This document shows, one piece after another, positions 45,525 through 55,019 of a DNA stretch of 64,000 bases. The notes under the pieces are model-generated. The model was not told the DNA's origin. It was given only the letters and a program-made list of their open reading frames with translations, and did no database searches. The position numbers were made by a program, and so were the translations under genes. This stretch comes from CAYQDB01 sp964416195 (GTDB lineage: Bacteria; Zixibacteria; MSB-5A5; GN15; FEB-12): assembly GCA_964416195.1 (NCBI GenBank), contig CAYQDB010000006.1, forward strand, positions 87,231 through 151,230, read 5' to 3'. How positions within the stretch are numbered: the stretch's first letter is position 1; each line of letters starts with the position of its first letter.

Positions 45525-48500
45525 CTGAAAACAAGGACTTTTTTGTTTGGAGTTGTGGCTGCTTTGGCGGTGTCTCTGGTGGCAACCGCCAACACGGTTA
45601 CGGGAAGCAAGCTCCTGAGGGGGAAAAAAGAAAGGGTTGAGGAGGTACCCGGAGATAATCGGATTATGCAGAGAGGTCTGACCCCCGACCGCTACGACCG
45701 CCGAGGAAGCACACTTGGAAGAAGACATCCGTGGTCGCTGCCCACACAGGCGCTGGCCAAGGACTTCCTTGACACAGTCAGAGTACTGGTGCTCCGTTTC
45801 AATTTTCAGGAAGAAACGCCGGATGATCCCAATACCACGGGCAACGGGTTGATGAACCTGGCAACCCCATTGGCTGATCCGATCGACTCTGCCGCGTACT
45901 TTGATTCTGTCGGGCACTGGGTTGATCCGCCGCCGCATGATTCGGTCTATTTTGACGCTCACATGCAGGCTTTGAGAAATTACTACGAGACGGTATCGGA
46001 AGGGAAAATCACCCTTTCTTGGGATATTTATCCGGCAGAGAGAAACGCTGTATATCAGCTCCCCTATCCGATGAATTACTATGGCAAGTGCGCTTTCGAT
46101 TCTGTCGTCTATGGGCTGGAAGAATACTTCATTGACTGTATTCAACTGGTTGATACAGTCGAACCGGGGATCACATTTGCCAACTATGAGTCGATTTTCC
46201 TGTTCCATGCCGGTGCAGACAGGCAGAATGATATCGGTTTTCCCGAAACCTGTTCAGACCTATTCACCGGTTTCATCAGCTTCGGCGACTCGCTGGCGGT
46301 GGATAACGGCACTCACTACGTGCGGACAGCCCTGCTCATGCCGGAAACCTGTAATCAGGATAACCGGGCGACAGCTATGAATGCCGTAACCGCCCACGAG
46401 TTTGGTCACCAGCTCGGGTTGGTGGATCTGTACAATACACTGAATTTCCTATCACAACTTGGCGATTTTGCCCTGATGGACGACAACGGTTTTGCCACCG
46501 GTATCGATTTTGGGTACCCTGTCGGACGGGTGTTTGGAGCCATTCCGCTTTATCCATCAGCCTGGTCGCGGGCTTATTTGGGCTATGTCGATGTCTATGA
46601 TTTCCGGCAGGGCAGTGACATTCGGGTCGTGGCCGCCGAAGTCATATCCAGCGGGATTAAGATTGCCCGGGTTCCTATCTCTGAAAATGAGTACTACCTC
46701 ATTGAAAACCGTTTGGTTGACACTGACGGTCGTGAGACCGCTATGCTTGTTGATTCCGCCACTCTGGTTTTTCAGGGTCCGGTCAATCTGAACCGGGAGT
46801 TCACCGGTGAGTACGATTTTCTCATGCCCGGTTCCGGACTGTTGATCTTTCATGTTGATGAAGGGGTAGCAGGGCTTGACTACGACGGAGACGGCATGAA
46901 CAACTTCGACGATAATGACCTCCAGTGGGACTCGGATCGGAAGTTCGTCACGCTTGTCGAGGCCGATGGGTTTATCAATTTCGGTGGTTTCTACCGCGCC
47001 GGTTTTGGCCGGGCGGAGGATATGTTTCGTGATGATCGTAATCATTCGTTCACGCCCAACACCAACCCCCCCGCAATTGACAATTCGGATAACAACACCC
47101 ACGTATATATTACCAATATCACCCGTGATACGGTGCTTCTTGGCGGCATCCCAACGCTGCTGGATTCAGTGATGCTCTTCGATCTCGAAACCGATAAGCT
47201 TGCCGCCGGCTTTCCTGTCCGGGCTGGGCATCCTTGCTACGGACTGTCGCCGGTAGCTGATGATATTAATGGCGACGGAACTGACGAGGTTATTGTCGCC
47301 TCCGGCAGGAATCTTTTGGTTTTTACAACTACCGGCGACAATTTCCTTCGCCAAGTTACCGGTTGTGAGACGTGTCCGGTATTCTATGACACGGCGGTGG
47401 CAAGTGTCTATCCTGCTCCCGGCCGGCCCCATCCGTTACCGCTCTATGCGAGAGTTAATGCCGACATAACCGCCGGACCGGTGACGGGTGATTTTGGAAT
47501 TGAGGACACCATCAGGTTTGTGGCTATTGGTTATCCTGAGTTCACAGGTGCCCATGTACGCCTTTACCAACCAACGGACGTTAATAGCGATGGTCAGGCT
47601 GACCGCGTGGGGGATTATTTCATGCTCAATGCCGGTACACCCATCGCACTGTCGTTCGGCAAAGTGCTTTATATTCTAACTGACCATGGGGATGTTTTCC
47701 GAAAAGACCAGTCACTGCTTCCCCCATACACGGTTGGCATGATTGGCGCTGATGAATTCCACGGCCTTTGTCGCATCGACGATAAGTTGCTGGTCTTGGC
47801 CGGGGATTCGCTTCAGACAACGCTGTACTATCTTGACGCTTCTTATACTGACTCCTTTTCAGTGGATGGTTACTACAATTACGGCCCGATTCTCGTGGAT
47901 GTGGACCGGGACAGTTCGCCTGAAGTTATCTGCTTTTCTCCCGAGGGAAGAGGGATTTTTGTTACGGTGGATACGACAGGGGACTCTCCGTCCTTCTCAA
48001 TATTCGAGCAGGGAGAGACCGGCTTTCACGTTACGACCAACCCGGTTGCTGGGGATGTCGATAGTGACGGTTATCCTGATATTATAATCGGGGGAATAAA
48101 CGAGATTTATGCTTTCAATCAGGAGCTGTTTCTCAAGATGGACTTTCCCATTGAGGTTAATGATCACTTCCCCGATGACGATGTTATCGCAGCGCCTGTC
48201 GTGGCTGACATCCAACGTGGAGGCCCTCCGGAGATCATCTTCCCCACCCTGGTGGGCAACATTTACTCTTTTGGCTTGGAGAGATCGTATGGATTCCCGC
48301 TCTCCGGCGGTGAGCGCGGAGCCGGGTCGCCAATTGTTTTTTCAGACTCAACGGGAGGAAAGCTGGGCTATCTGGGCGCTGACGGTTGGTTCTACGCGTG
48401 GGACGTCGACCTTGACACTACCACCGATTACTGGCCGATGGGCGGTCATGATCCGGCTGGGATGTTTGCTTTCCGACCGTCTCAACTGCCTGAGCCCAAG

Positions 48501-48797
48501 CAGTTCACCGTCCTGCTGCCGGAAGATCGCTTCTACAATTATCCGAACCCGATTGTTGATGGTTTAACGAGGATACGGTATTTTCTGGGACAAGATGCCG
48601 CTCGAGTTGACATAAAGATATATGATCTCTCCGGTGTGGAAATTGCTGCCATGAAGGGACCGACCTCCGGCGGCCTGGATCATGAACGGGTATGGAACTG
48701 TGGACACGTTACGCCGGGAGTTTACCGATGTGTGATAGAGGCTGTCTTCGGTGGCGAGACAGAGACCGCCTTTACTGATATCGCGGTTATCAGGTAA
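45525..48797 (+). CDS. M6-family secreted metalloprotease with FG-GAP-like repeats and sorting domain; CTG start
   Basis: 1090 residues if initiated at CTG 45525. Between the upstream in-frame stop (45501) and the hydrophobic core there is no ATG, GTG or TTG before 45543; CTG 45525 lies 8 nt after GGAGG and gives a signal peptide (M)KTRTFLFGVVAALAVSLVAT with a proper KTR n-region. The catalytic domain has TAHEFGHQLGLVDLYN (His291, Glu292, His295) and a Met-turn-like FALMDDNG. FG-GAP/VCBS-like repeats (DINGDGTDEVIVASG; DVDSDGYPDIIIGG) follow, then a FlgD-like C-terminus (FYNYPNPIVDGLTRIRYFLG). Likely cargo of the PorU/PorV system encoded just upstream. Confidence 0.85.
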   Translation: MKTRTFLFGVVAALAVSLVATANTVTGSKLLRGKKERVEEVPGDNRIMQRGLTPDRYDRRGSTLGRRHPWSLPTQALAKDFLDTVRVLVLRFNFQEETPDDPNTTGNGLMNLATPLADPIDSAAYFDSVGHWVDPPPHDSVYFDAHMQALRNYYETVSEGKITLSWDIYPAERNAVYQLPYPMNYYGKCAFDSVVYGLEEYFIDCIQLVDTVEPGITFANYESIFLFHAGADRQNDIGFPETCSDLFTGFISFGDSLAVDNGTHYVRTALLMPETCNQDNRATAMNAVTAHEFGHQLGLVDLYNTLNFLSQLGDFALMDDNGFATGIDFGYPVGRVFGAIPLYPSAWSRAYLGYVDVYDFRQGSDIRVVAAEVISSGIKIARVPISENEYYLIENRLVDTDGRETAMLVDSATLVFQGPVNLNREFTGEYDFLMPGSGLLIFHVDEGVAGLDYDGDGMNNFDDNDLQWDSDRKFVTLVEADGFINFGGFYRAGFGRAEDMFRDDRNHSFTPNTNPPAIDNSDNNTHVYITNITRDTVLLGGIPTLLDSVMLFDLETDKLAAGFPVRAGHPCYGLSPVADDINGDGTDEVIVASGRNLLVFTTTGDNFLRQVTGCETCPVFYDTAVASVYPAPGRPHPLPLYARVNADITAGPVTGDFGIEDTIRFVAIGYPEFTGAHVRLYQPTDVNSDGQADRVGDYFMLNAGTPIALSFGKVLYILTDHGDVFRKDQSLLPPYTVGMIGADEFHGLCRIDDKLLVLAGDSLQTTLYYLDASYTDSFSVDGYYNYGPILVDVDRDSSPEVICFSPEGRGIFVTVDTTGDSPSFSIFEQGETGFHVTTNPVAGDVDSDGYPDIIIGGINEIYAFNQELFLKMDFPIEVNDHFPDDDVIAAPVVADIQRGGPPEIIFPTLVGNIYSFGLERSYGFPLSGGERGAGSPIVFSDSTGGKLGYLGADGWFYAWDVDLDTTTDYWPMGGHDPAGMFAFRPSQLPEPKQFTVLLPEDRFYNYPNPIVDGLTRIRYFLGQDAARVDIKIYDLSGVEIAAMKGPTSGGLDHERVWNCGHVTPGVYRCVIEAVFGGETETAFTDIAVIR

Positions 48798-48815
48798 CGG
48801 CGAAGGGAAAAAGAA

Positions 48816-49715
48816 ATGACAGCAAAACGGTTCTCGTTGATGATGACTCTGGTGCTGATTGTGTCAGCAAGCGCAGCGGCTTCGGTAAAACTGAATCAAT
48901 CTCTTTTCGATCGGGAGCTACAGAAACTCAGGTACGAAACAACATCTCAGTCGTCTGAGAACAGTGTTACATTTGCTGCTGATGAGACGTTTTTATTGGC
49001 TACGACCGGGTTTGTGGAAAGACCCAAGCTGAAATCCCCCGGCAAGGCATTTTTCTACTCGCTGATGGTTCCTGGCCTGGGACAGTTCTACTACGGGAGC
49101 AAGATCAAGCCGCTGGTGTTTCTCTCCGCCGAAGCAGCCTCCTGGGCGTTCTATTTCAAGTGGCATGGTGAAGGGGATGACCTCACCGACGACTACGAAG
49201 CGTTCAACCGCGACTACTGGTACCGGGACAGATATGAGGATTTTCTTTTGTGGACGTACGACACGACGGACGATAGGGCCATCCACGAGCCGGGAATCAC
49301 ACATCATCTCCCTGACACGAGAACCCAGCAGTATTACGAGATGACCGGCAAGTACGATCAGTTTGCCTGGGGCTGGGACGATGCTGTGCATCATGATTCC
49401 TCTCTGTATGACTTTGATTCCACTAATGCGCCGCCCTCAATTGATGAAGCGGTTCCATACTCCGCGCTGCGGTTAGAATACGAGAAGATGCGCAATGATG
49501 CTAATAACAGGTATGATCGGGCGACGCGGATGATTTTCGTTTCCATTGCCAACAGGCTGATCAGCGCCTTTGAGGCGTATTTCGTTGTCAAGAGCCGGAA
49601 CAATAAGATAAAGAAGAACACATGGGGTATTGAGCGTCTGAAGGTACGAACGAAGTTGAAGTCGTATCATTCGCATTGGGATACTACGTTTGTGACGTTC
49701 ACATACAGGTTTTGA
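48816..49715 (+). CDS. DUF5683-type envelope protein, first of two paralogues
   Basis: 299 residues. Signal peptide (FSLMMTLVLIVSASAAA), a membrane-associated hairpin SPGKAFFYSLMVPGLGQFYYGSKI followed by PLVFLSAEAASWAFYF, a long aromatic/acidic region, and a C-terminus FVTFTYRF ending in Phe. The P.LGQ.Y.G turn is typical of DUF5683 proteins common in Bacteroidota. Found here inside a secretion locus, so an envelope-assembly role is plausible but untested. Confidence 0.68.
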   Translation: MTAKRFSLMMTLVLIVSASAAASVKLNQSLFDRELQKLRYETTSQSSENSVTFAADETFLLATTGFVERPKLKSPGKAFFYSLMVPGLGQFYYGSKIKPLVFLSAEAASWAFYFKWHGEGDDLTDDYEAFNRDYWYRDRYEDFLLWTYDTTDDRAIHEPGITHHLPDTRTQQYYEMTGKYDQFAWGWDDAVHHDSSLYDFDSTNAPPSIDEAVPYSALRLEYEKMRNDANNRYDRATRMIFVSIANRLISAFEAYFVVKSRNNKIKKNTWGIERLKVRTKLKSYHSHWDTTFVTFTYRF

Positions 49716-49726
49716 GAGCTGGCGAT

Positions 49727-50524
49727 ATGAAAAGAATAGCGTTACAGGTGTTATTGGTTGTCCTATTTGTCACGGCTAGAGCCTCTGCTATTGAGTTGAA
49801 GGAGACCCCAGTCCAATCGGGTTTTCACCGGAACTTGTTGGCTGTCAGTTCGGGCGATATCAACTACTCCCAGCCATCGCAACTTTTCGCGGACAAGGAT
49901 GCCTACAAGCCGTGGGTCGACCAAGACAGCAAGAAGTCCGTTGCCAGAGCAGCGCTTTATTCAGCTTTGCTTCCAGGGTGGGGGGAACACTATGTCGGTC
50001 ACAAGAGGAAGGCCCGATTCTTTTTCAGCATTGAAGCCTTGGGCTGGATTGGGTTCTTTGCTTCTACCGCTTATGGTAACTGGAAGAAGGATGATTATAT
50101 CCGGTTTGCCAACGAGCGAGCCGGCGCCGACCTGGAAGGGAGTGACGACTGGTTCTTGGATATGGTCGGGTTCTATGACGATATAGACGAGTACAATTCG
50201 TTTGGACGCATATATGATCCTGATCGCCCCTATCTTGAGGACAATACTTCCAACCACTGGCGTTGGCAGAGCCCCAGCGACAAGGAGTTGTACCGACACA
50301 TGAAAAACCAGAGCCGCGAGGCGTATCGCCGTGCCGATTTTATGATAGGTCTGGTTGTTCTCAATCGAGTGGTGTCGGTTATCGACGCTGTCCGTGATGC
50401 CAAGCGGTCGCAACGGACTCTGGATGGATCTTTCAGCAAGGCAAGCAAGGTACGCTATCGATTCGATGTGGATCCCTTCAATGCCCGCCGGCAACTCAGT
50501 TTTACCCTCTTTACGCCGTTTTGA
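49727..50524 (+). CDS. DUF5683-type envelope protein, second paralogue
   Basis: 265 residues from ATG 49727, placed directly before the signal peptide MKRIALQVLLVVLFVTARAS; upstream in-frame codons belong to the previous gene. SVARAALYSALLPGWGEHYVGHKRKARFFFSIEALGWIGFF parallels the neighbour's VPGLGQFYYG hairpin, and the shared HMKNQSREAYRRADFMIGLVVLNRVVSVIDA parallels its NRYDRATRMIFVSIANRL. Ends FTLFTPF. Tandem duplication, now diverged. Confidence 0.68.
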   Translation: MKRIALQVLLVVLFVTARASAIELKETPVQSGFHRNLLAVSSGDINYSQPSQLFADKDAYKPWVDQDSKKSVARAALYSALLPGWGEHYVGHKRKARFFFSIEALGWIGFFASTAYGNWKKDDYIRFANERAGADLEGSDDWFLDMVGFYDDIDEYNSFGRIYDPDRPYLEDNTSNHWRWQSPSDKELYRHMKNQSREAYRRADFMIGLVVLNRVVSVIDAVRDAKRSQRTLDGSFSKASKVRYRFDVDPFNARRQLSFTLFTPF

Positions 50525-50534
50525 GTGCCTGTGG

Positions 50535-51494
50535 ATGAGCACCCTGCCGCGACAGCTAGTTCTGGTGCTTACCCTCTTAGTATCCTGTGGACATCCCCCC
50601 CCGAAGCCTAAGCCGCAACAGGCCGAGTCCTCAAAAGTTCCCGTTGCCCTCCTGGTTGAGAAGGAGATCTCCGGTGCTGTGCTTGGGAAACCGTTGAGCC
50701 GACCCTTTGGTTTAGCGGTCGATACCCGTGGGGTGGTTTATGTGTGCGATGCCGGTAACAACCGTGTGCTCAAGCTGAATCTTGACTTGACGGCTGACGG
50801 GGAGGTCGGCGGTTTCGGTGCAAGTGAGGGATTGTTCAATCAGCCTTCCTTTGTTGCCGTTGATTACGATCTCAACTTGTTGGTGTCGGACGAGGGTAAC
50901 CGGCGTATCTGCCGCTACAACTCTTACCTTCAGTTCGTGGAGGCGCTGGATTTCTACGATGCTGAGGACCCTTTGAAATTCGGGTACCCTTCTGGTGTGA
51001 ATCTGTCCGATTACGGTGAGGTGTGGGCGGCCGACCGCGACAGGAACCGTATTGTCATCTTCAACAATGTCGGTGTTTTCGACCGCTTCATAGGAGAATT
51101 TGGTTACCCTGGCAGGCAGCTTCTCAGTCCGGAGAAGATTGTGAGGAGCCGACAGGGTGAGTTTGTTGTCTGCGACGCTGGCAACAGCCGATTGGTTATT
51201 TATGATGAATACGGAAATTTCCTGCGTGAGATAAAGATCAGCGCCCTTGAGTATCCGATAGCCGCGATAAGCGTGCACGGCCGGTTGTGGGTTCTCGATG
51301 GCGTCACGGGGAAAATCCACCTGATTGATGGCAGTGGCAGGGAAGTTTTCGAGGCTGGCCCAACCCTTGTGGGCAGTGAGCGGGCTTTGAAGGAGCCGTC
51401 AGACATTGTCATGTTGACTGACGGGCGATTGCTTATTTCCGATAGCGGCAATGACCGACTGCTTGTTTGCCGGATAGTGTTCGATGAACGTTAA
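50535..51494 (+). CDS. NHL-repeat lipoprotein
   Basis: 319 residues from ATG 50535, 10 bp after the DUF5683 gene. Lipoprotein signal MSTLPRQLVLVLTLLVSC (LVSC lipobox), a proline-rich tether (PPPKPKPQQ), then about six NHL-type blades (PFGLAVDTRGVVYVCDAGNN; PSFVAVDYDLNLLVSDEGNR; PSGVNLSDYGEVWAADRDRN and so on), giving a beta-propeller. Such propellers are usually binding scaffolds. Probably faces the periplasm or cell surface as part of the envelope locus. Confidence 0.82.
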   Translation: MSTLPRQLVLVLTLLVSCGHPPPKPKPQQAESSKVPVALLVEKEISGAVLGKPLSRPFGLAVDTRGVVYVCDAGNNRVLKLNLDLTADGEVGGFGASEGLFNQPSFVAVDYDLNLLVSDEGNRRICRYNSYLQFVEALDFYDAEDPLKFGYPSGVNLSDYGEVWAADRDRNRIVIFNNVGVFDRFIGEFGYPGRQLLSPEKIVRSRQGEFVVCDAGNSRLVIYDEYGNFLREIKISALEYPIAAISVHGRLWVLDGVTGKIHLIDGSGREVFEAGPTLVGSERALKEPSDIVMLTDGRLLISDSGNDRLLVCRIVFDER

Positions 51495-51505
51495 GGCCTC
51501 CGTGT

Positions 51506-54500
51506 ATGCGATGGCCACCTATAACACGATTCTTCTCTCTTCTCGTAACCTTGGTGATTGTGACCACTCAGGTCAAGGCCAAAACAGAGACTGTTCTGGT
51601 CGGAGAGGAGATTCCCGATCGCTTGTTTATCAGCAAGCAGCGTACTTTTTTTGAATCCGATTCGCTTTACCTTAATGGCCGGCTCCTGAGTCGGAACATC
51701 GACTACTCATTTGACAGTAACCGTGGACTGTTCGACCTGTCGCGCCTGAAATTCGACTCGGCTGATACCATGCTGGTAACGTATGATCCTTTGCCAGAAT
51801 GGGTGCAGTCGACGTATGGGCGCTCTATGCCAGTAGTCGTGCCATGGGCGGTAGACCGCGCCATTCCCCGGTCCCAGTCGTTTGCAGAGACGGCTTCCTC
51901 ACGACATTCCGATATCACGATCTCAGGCGCTAAGTCGTTTCTGTTCTCAGCCCGATCGGCGGGAACCTCTAATTTCAGCCAGTCTCTTGACCTGCGCATC
52001 GGCGGTTCCCTGGCGCCGGGAGTTGAGGTCACGGGGGCTGTCTCCGACCGTGGGTATGATCCCTCTTATGGCCCTTCAAACAGCAGGCTCAGTGAAATTG
52101 ATAGGCTCAATCTCACTCTGAGATCGAAGATGGTCTTGGCGCAGGTGGGCGATATGGCGGTTGTCAGCCGGTTTGACTCCGGAGAAATTCGTAATAAACG
52201 GGTATCGGGGGCGAGTATCAGTGTGCATACACACAGATGGTACACCGAGGCGCTGGCAGCTCGCCCAAAAGGCAGGTTTGAGTCTTGCCGTTTTTGGGGC
52301 ACTGACGGTTTGCAGGGTCCTTACCAGATTGGTCAAGGGAGCACCCTCCGGCCCGTTGTGCCCGGCTCGGAGCAGGTCTGGCTTGACGGTCGACTTCTTG
52401 AGCGCGGCGCTGACAAGGACTACACAGTCGATTATCCGACCGGGCTGATAACCTTTAGCGTTAATCATCCGATAGATCGCCGAAGCAGGGTAGAGATTGA
52501 CTATGAACCCCGTGCAACGGATTATCGTGGAGAGCTCCTCTCCTCCGGTGGAGGCGCCAGCGTGGGTGATTCGGCATTATTCATGTCGGTGGAGTTTATT
52601 CGGGAAGGGGACGACCGTAATCAGCCCTTGAGGGGAGAACTGTCCGATGACGATAAGGATCTGCTTGCCGCTGCCGGAGATAGCATTGCTACCGCCGTTC
52701 GTTCCGGGGTGACACCGGACAGCGGTGGTAGCTATATCCTCGTGGTGGATAGCCTTCCCGATTCCATCTATCAGTACATGGGCCAGGGCAATGGGGACTA
52801 CGCCGTCAGTTTTAGTTTCGTTGGTTCCGGGAATGGTGATTACCGTTTTCTTGGGGGTGACTACTATGAGTTTGTCGGTTCCTGGCAAGGCGATTACCAG
52901 CCTATTATCCTTATCCCTGCTCCCCAGCGAACCGATTACTACAATGCCCGCATCGGCCTGAACAACAAAGTTGTAGGTGATGTTATTGCCGAGTTTCGCC
53001 AGACGCTCTCTGACCGCAATCTGTTTTCGAGCCGCGACGATGATGATAACCGGGGAGCTTTCTATTCTATTGCATCTAAAAGAGAATGGTTATGGAATGA
53101 CCAGAAAAACCGTCTAACCATCAAAGCTCGAAGGAAAGAAGCGGCTTTCAAATTGCGCAACAGGTTGTACCCGGCGGATTTTAATCGCAGCTTCCTTCTT
53201 CCAAGTAGCTATGTTGCCCTTACAGATGAATCGCTATACGAAATTGGCTTCTCTGTCAGTCCGTCGTCTGTTATAGCATTGTCACCTTTTTTCTCGAGAC
53301 TTGAGTATAAGGATGATTTTGAGTCATCGACTGGCGGGCTCAGCGCCCAGCTTGTGCCACACGATAGAGTCGACGTATCGTTGGAGTGGAGAGCAATATC
53401 CGCCGGCAATAGAAGATCAGCGCTGAAAACCGATGGGGAGGTGAGCCGTTATTCCGGCGCTGTCAGCTACCGGCTTTCATCGCGCTTCAAGCTGTTGTCA
53501 AGCTATGAGCATGACCGCCGGGAGAATGATTACGAAGGAGAATCCAGGGGGACACGATATAATCGGTATCGCTCGGTGCTGGATGGGTCAAGTGAAAAGC
53601 TGAGTTATGAATACTACGTTGAGGATTCATTGACAGGCGCATGGCGCGAGATTCTCTCACGCAACCGTGTCGTGGCAAGTTCCAACCGGAAGCTTGGCAA
53701 CCTCAATGCCAACGCGCATGTGACCTACCAGTGGCTTACTCAGACCAAAGCGCACAACGAGAGTTTTCTGGGGCGACTGCACCTGGATTACTGTAATGCT
53801 CGTAAACGATTGAACATGAGAGCTTCATACGCTCTTTCGGAGGAGACTCGGAACGCTCGCGGCATCACCTACCTTGAAGTTGAGCGCGGGCAAGGTGATT
53901 ATGTTCTTGAAGACGGTGAGTATGTTCCTGATCCGGACGGCAACTACATCCGGGTCGAGGAGATCCTATCCGAACGTTCCCGGGTGTCGCGGGGTGAAAA
54001 GAGCTTTCACCTGTCAAAAGACTTCAAGATCGTCCTGGTACGATTCAATTCCGCAATTCGAGAAGAGCTGCTGGATGCCGGTAAGAGACAGCTCTGGTGG
54101 GCAGTTCCCTTTATCTCCGATGATACTCAGCCATACCTTTTCTATTCGCGGCGGTACGATGCCGATATCAGGCTGTTTCCCCTGCGAAGCGGGCATGCCG
54201 TGAATGTAACATTCTCTGAGGATAAGGAGACCCGTGATATCGCCGGAGCCGACAAGAACCGGCGGGATGCTACTGTCGCTCTGACTCTCAAACAGGCGGT
54301 CAAGGCGGCTTTTGTCGAGGAGGGCCTTGAGCTGTTTCGGAGTGATCGAGACAGCTATTTCGGAAGCAGCGGCGAGACCGAAGGATATAAGACCACGGTT
54401 ACCATACGGCAATCGCTGTCGTCGCATGAGATTTCGACGGGGGCCGGTTATCGGCGGGCGGAGTCAGCTAAGGATGAAGTCTCGGAGACATATTCGGTTC

Positions 54501-54766
54501 ATGTAGGCGCGCGCTTACAGGTGGTCAAGAAGGGTGAGCTGCGCACTTCCCTTGAATTGTATCATCAGGCGCTGACCAATGCGGCAGGGTTGTCGTCGTT
54601 TCAATTGACCGGAAACAGACCGGGCAGTCGTGGAGCTATCTGGTCGATTAACCTGCGCTACGGATTGAAAGGTGACGTGCGCATGAACTTCTCTCTATTG
54701 GGAAGGCACTCCGATGATCGCGCGGCTCGCATTACCGGTAGGGGAGAGATGGTGGTGGGATTCTGA
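51506..54766 (+). CDS. Large outer-membrane beta-barrel-like protein of unknown function
   Basis: 1086 residues, signal peptide RFFSLLVTLVIVTTQVKA. Two copies of a motif seen in FCB surface proteins: LNGRLLSRNIDYSFDSNRGL near residue 52 and LDGRLLERGADKDYTVDYPT near 295. A stretch with GQGNGDY, GSGNGDY and GSWQGDY (about 425-470) is echoed by GQGDYVLEDGEYVPDPDGNY near 795. The C-terminal two thirds alternate amphipathic strands and end in VVGF, as barrels do. It is less than half the size of SprA/Sov translocons but shares their motif style. It precedes an Omp85 gene and may be its partner. Confidence 0.65.
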   Translation: MRWPPITRFFSLLVTLVIVTTQVKAKTETVLVGEEIPDRLFISKQRTFFESDSLYLNGRLLSRNIDYSFDSNRGLFDLSRLKFDSADTMLVTYDPLPEWVQSTYGRSMPVVVPWAVDRAIPRSQSFAETASSRHSDITISGAKSFLFSARSAGTSNFSQSLDLRIGGSLAPGVEVTGAVSDRGYDPSYGPSNSRLSEIDRLNLTLRSKMVLAQVGDMAVVSRFDSGEIRNKRVSGASISVHTHRWYTEALAARPKGRFESCRFWGTDGLQGPYQIGQGSTLRPVVPGSEQVWLDGRLLERGADKDYTVDYPTGLITFSVNHPIDRRSRVEIDYEPRATDYRGELLSSGGGASVGDSALFMSVEFIREGDDRNQPLRGELSDDDKDLLAAAGDSIATAVRSGVTPDSGGSYILVVDSLPDSIYQYMGQGNGDYAVSFSFVGSGNGDYRFLGGDYYEFVGSWQGDYQPIILIPAPQRTDYYNARIGLNNKVVGDVIAEFRQTLSDRNLFSSRDDDDNRGAFYSIASKREWLWNDQKNRLTIKARRKEAAFKLRNRLYPADFNRSFLLPSSYVALTDESLYEIGFSVSPSSVIALSPFFSRLEYKDDFESSTGGLSAQLVPHDRVDVSLEWRAISAGNRRSALKTDGEVSRYSGAVSYRLSSRFKLLSSYEHDRRENDYEGESRGTRYNRYRSVLDGSSEKLSYEYYVEDSLTGAWREILSRNRVVASSNRKLGNLNANAHVTYQWLTQTKAHNESFLGRLHLDYCNARKRLNMRASYALSEETRNARGITYLEVERGQGDYVLEDGEYVPDPDGNYIRVEEILSERSRVSRGEKSFHLSKDFKIVLVRFNSAIREELLDAGKRQLWWAVPFISDDTQPYLFYSRRYDADIRLFPLRSGHAVNVTFSEDKETRDIAGADKNRRDATVALTLKQAVKAAFVEEGLELFRSDRDSYFGSSGETEGYKTTVTIRQSLSSHEISTGAGYRRAESAKDEVSETYSVHVGARLQVVKKGELRTSLELYHQALTNAAGLSSFQLTGNRPGSRGAIWSINLRYGLKGDVRMNFSLLGRHSDDRAARITGRGEMVVGF

Positions 54767-54846
54767 CGGTATGAGTAAGATGGTTGACATCCTTCCCATG
54801 CGTTGCGGACGTCCCGAGGCTGTCCTAAAAAGTAACTGTCTTGTCT

Positions 54847-54909
54847 CGCGTAGGATGGGGGCTTGTCCCCCATCATCCCAACGGCAGGGACGAGCCCTGC
54901 CGCTACGCG
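54847..54909. repeat. Three-stem palindromic element
   Basis: 63 bp: outer CGCGTAG/CTACGCG; inner perfect 8-bp stems GATGGGGG/CCCCCATC (loop CTTGT) and CGGCAGGG/CCCTGCCG (loop ACGAG). The same plan with different stem sequences occurs at 35904-35975. It lies in the 253-bp gap between the large barrel gene and the Omp85 gene. An open frame runs through it, but this is unlikely to be translated. 54767-54846 and 54910-55019 hold no recognised gene. Confidence 0.75.
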
Positions 54910-55019
54910 GAGTTACGGTGAAAGCACTTATGAGAGCAGAGTCTCAAATACAGTCACGTCAGACTTATGGGACAACCTTTCCACATTTGCTGCGATACGG
55001 TTACTCGGATAGGGGGAAT

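Noticed and set aside
50355..50534. N-terminal extension of the NHL lipoprotein by 60 codons
   Set aside because: It lies inside the preceding gene; ATG 50535 gives a clean lipoprotein signal.
51506..54766. Full SprA/Sov translocon
   Set aside because: Length is less than half of known SprA proteins; kept only as a possible distant relative.
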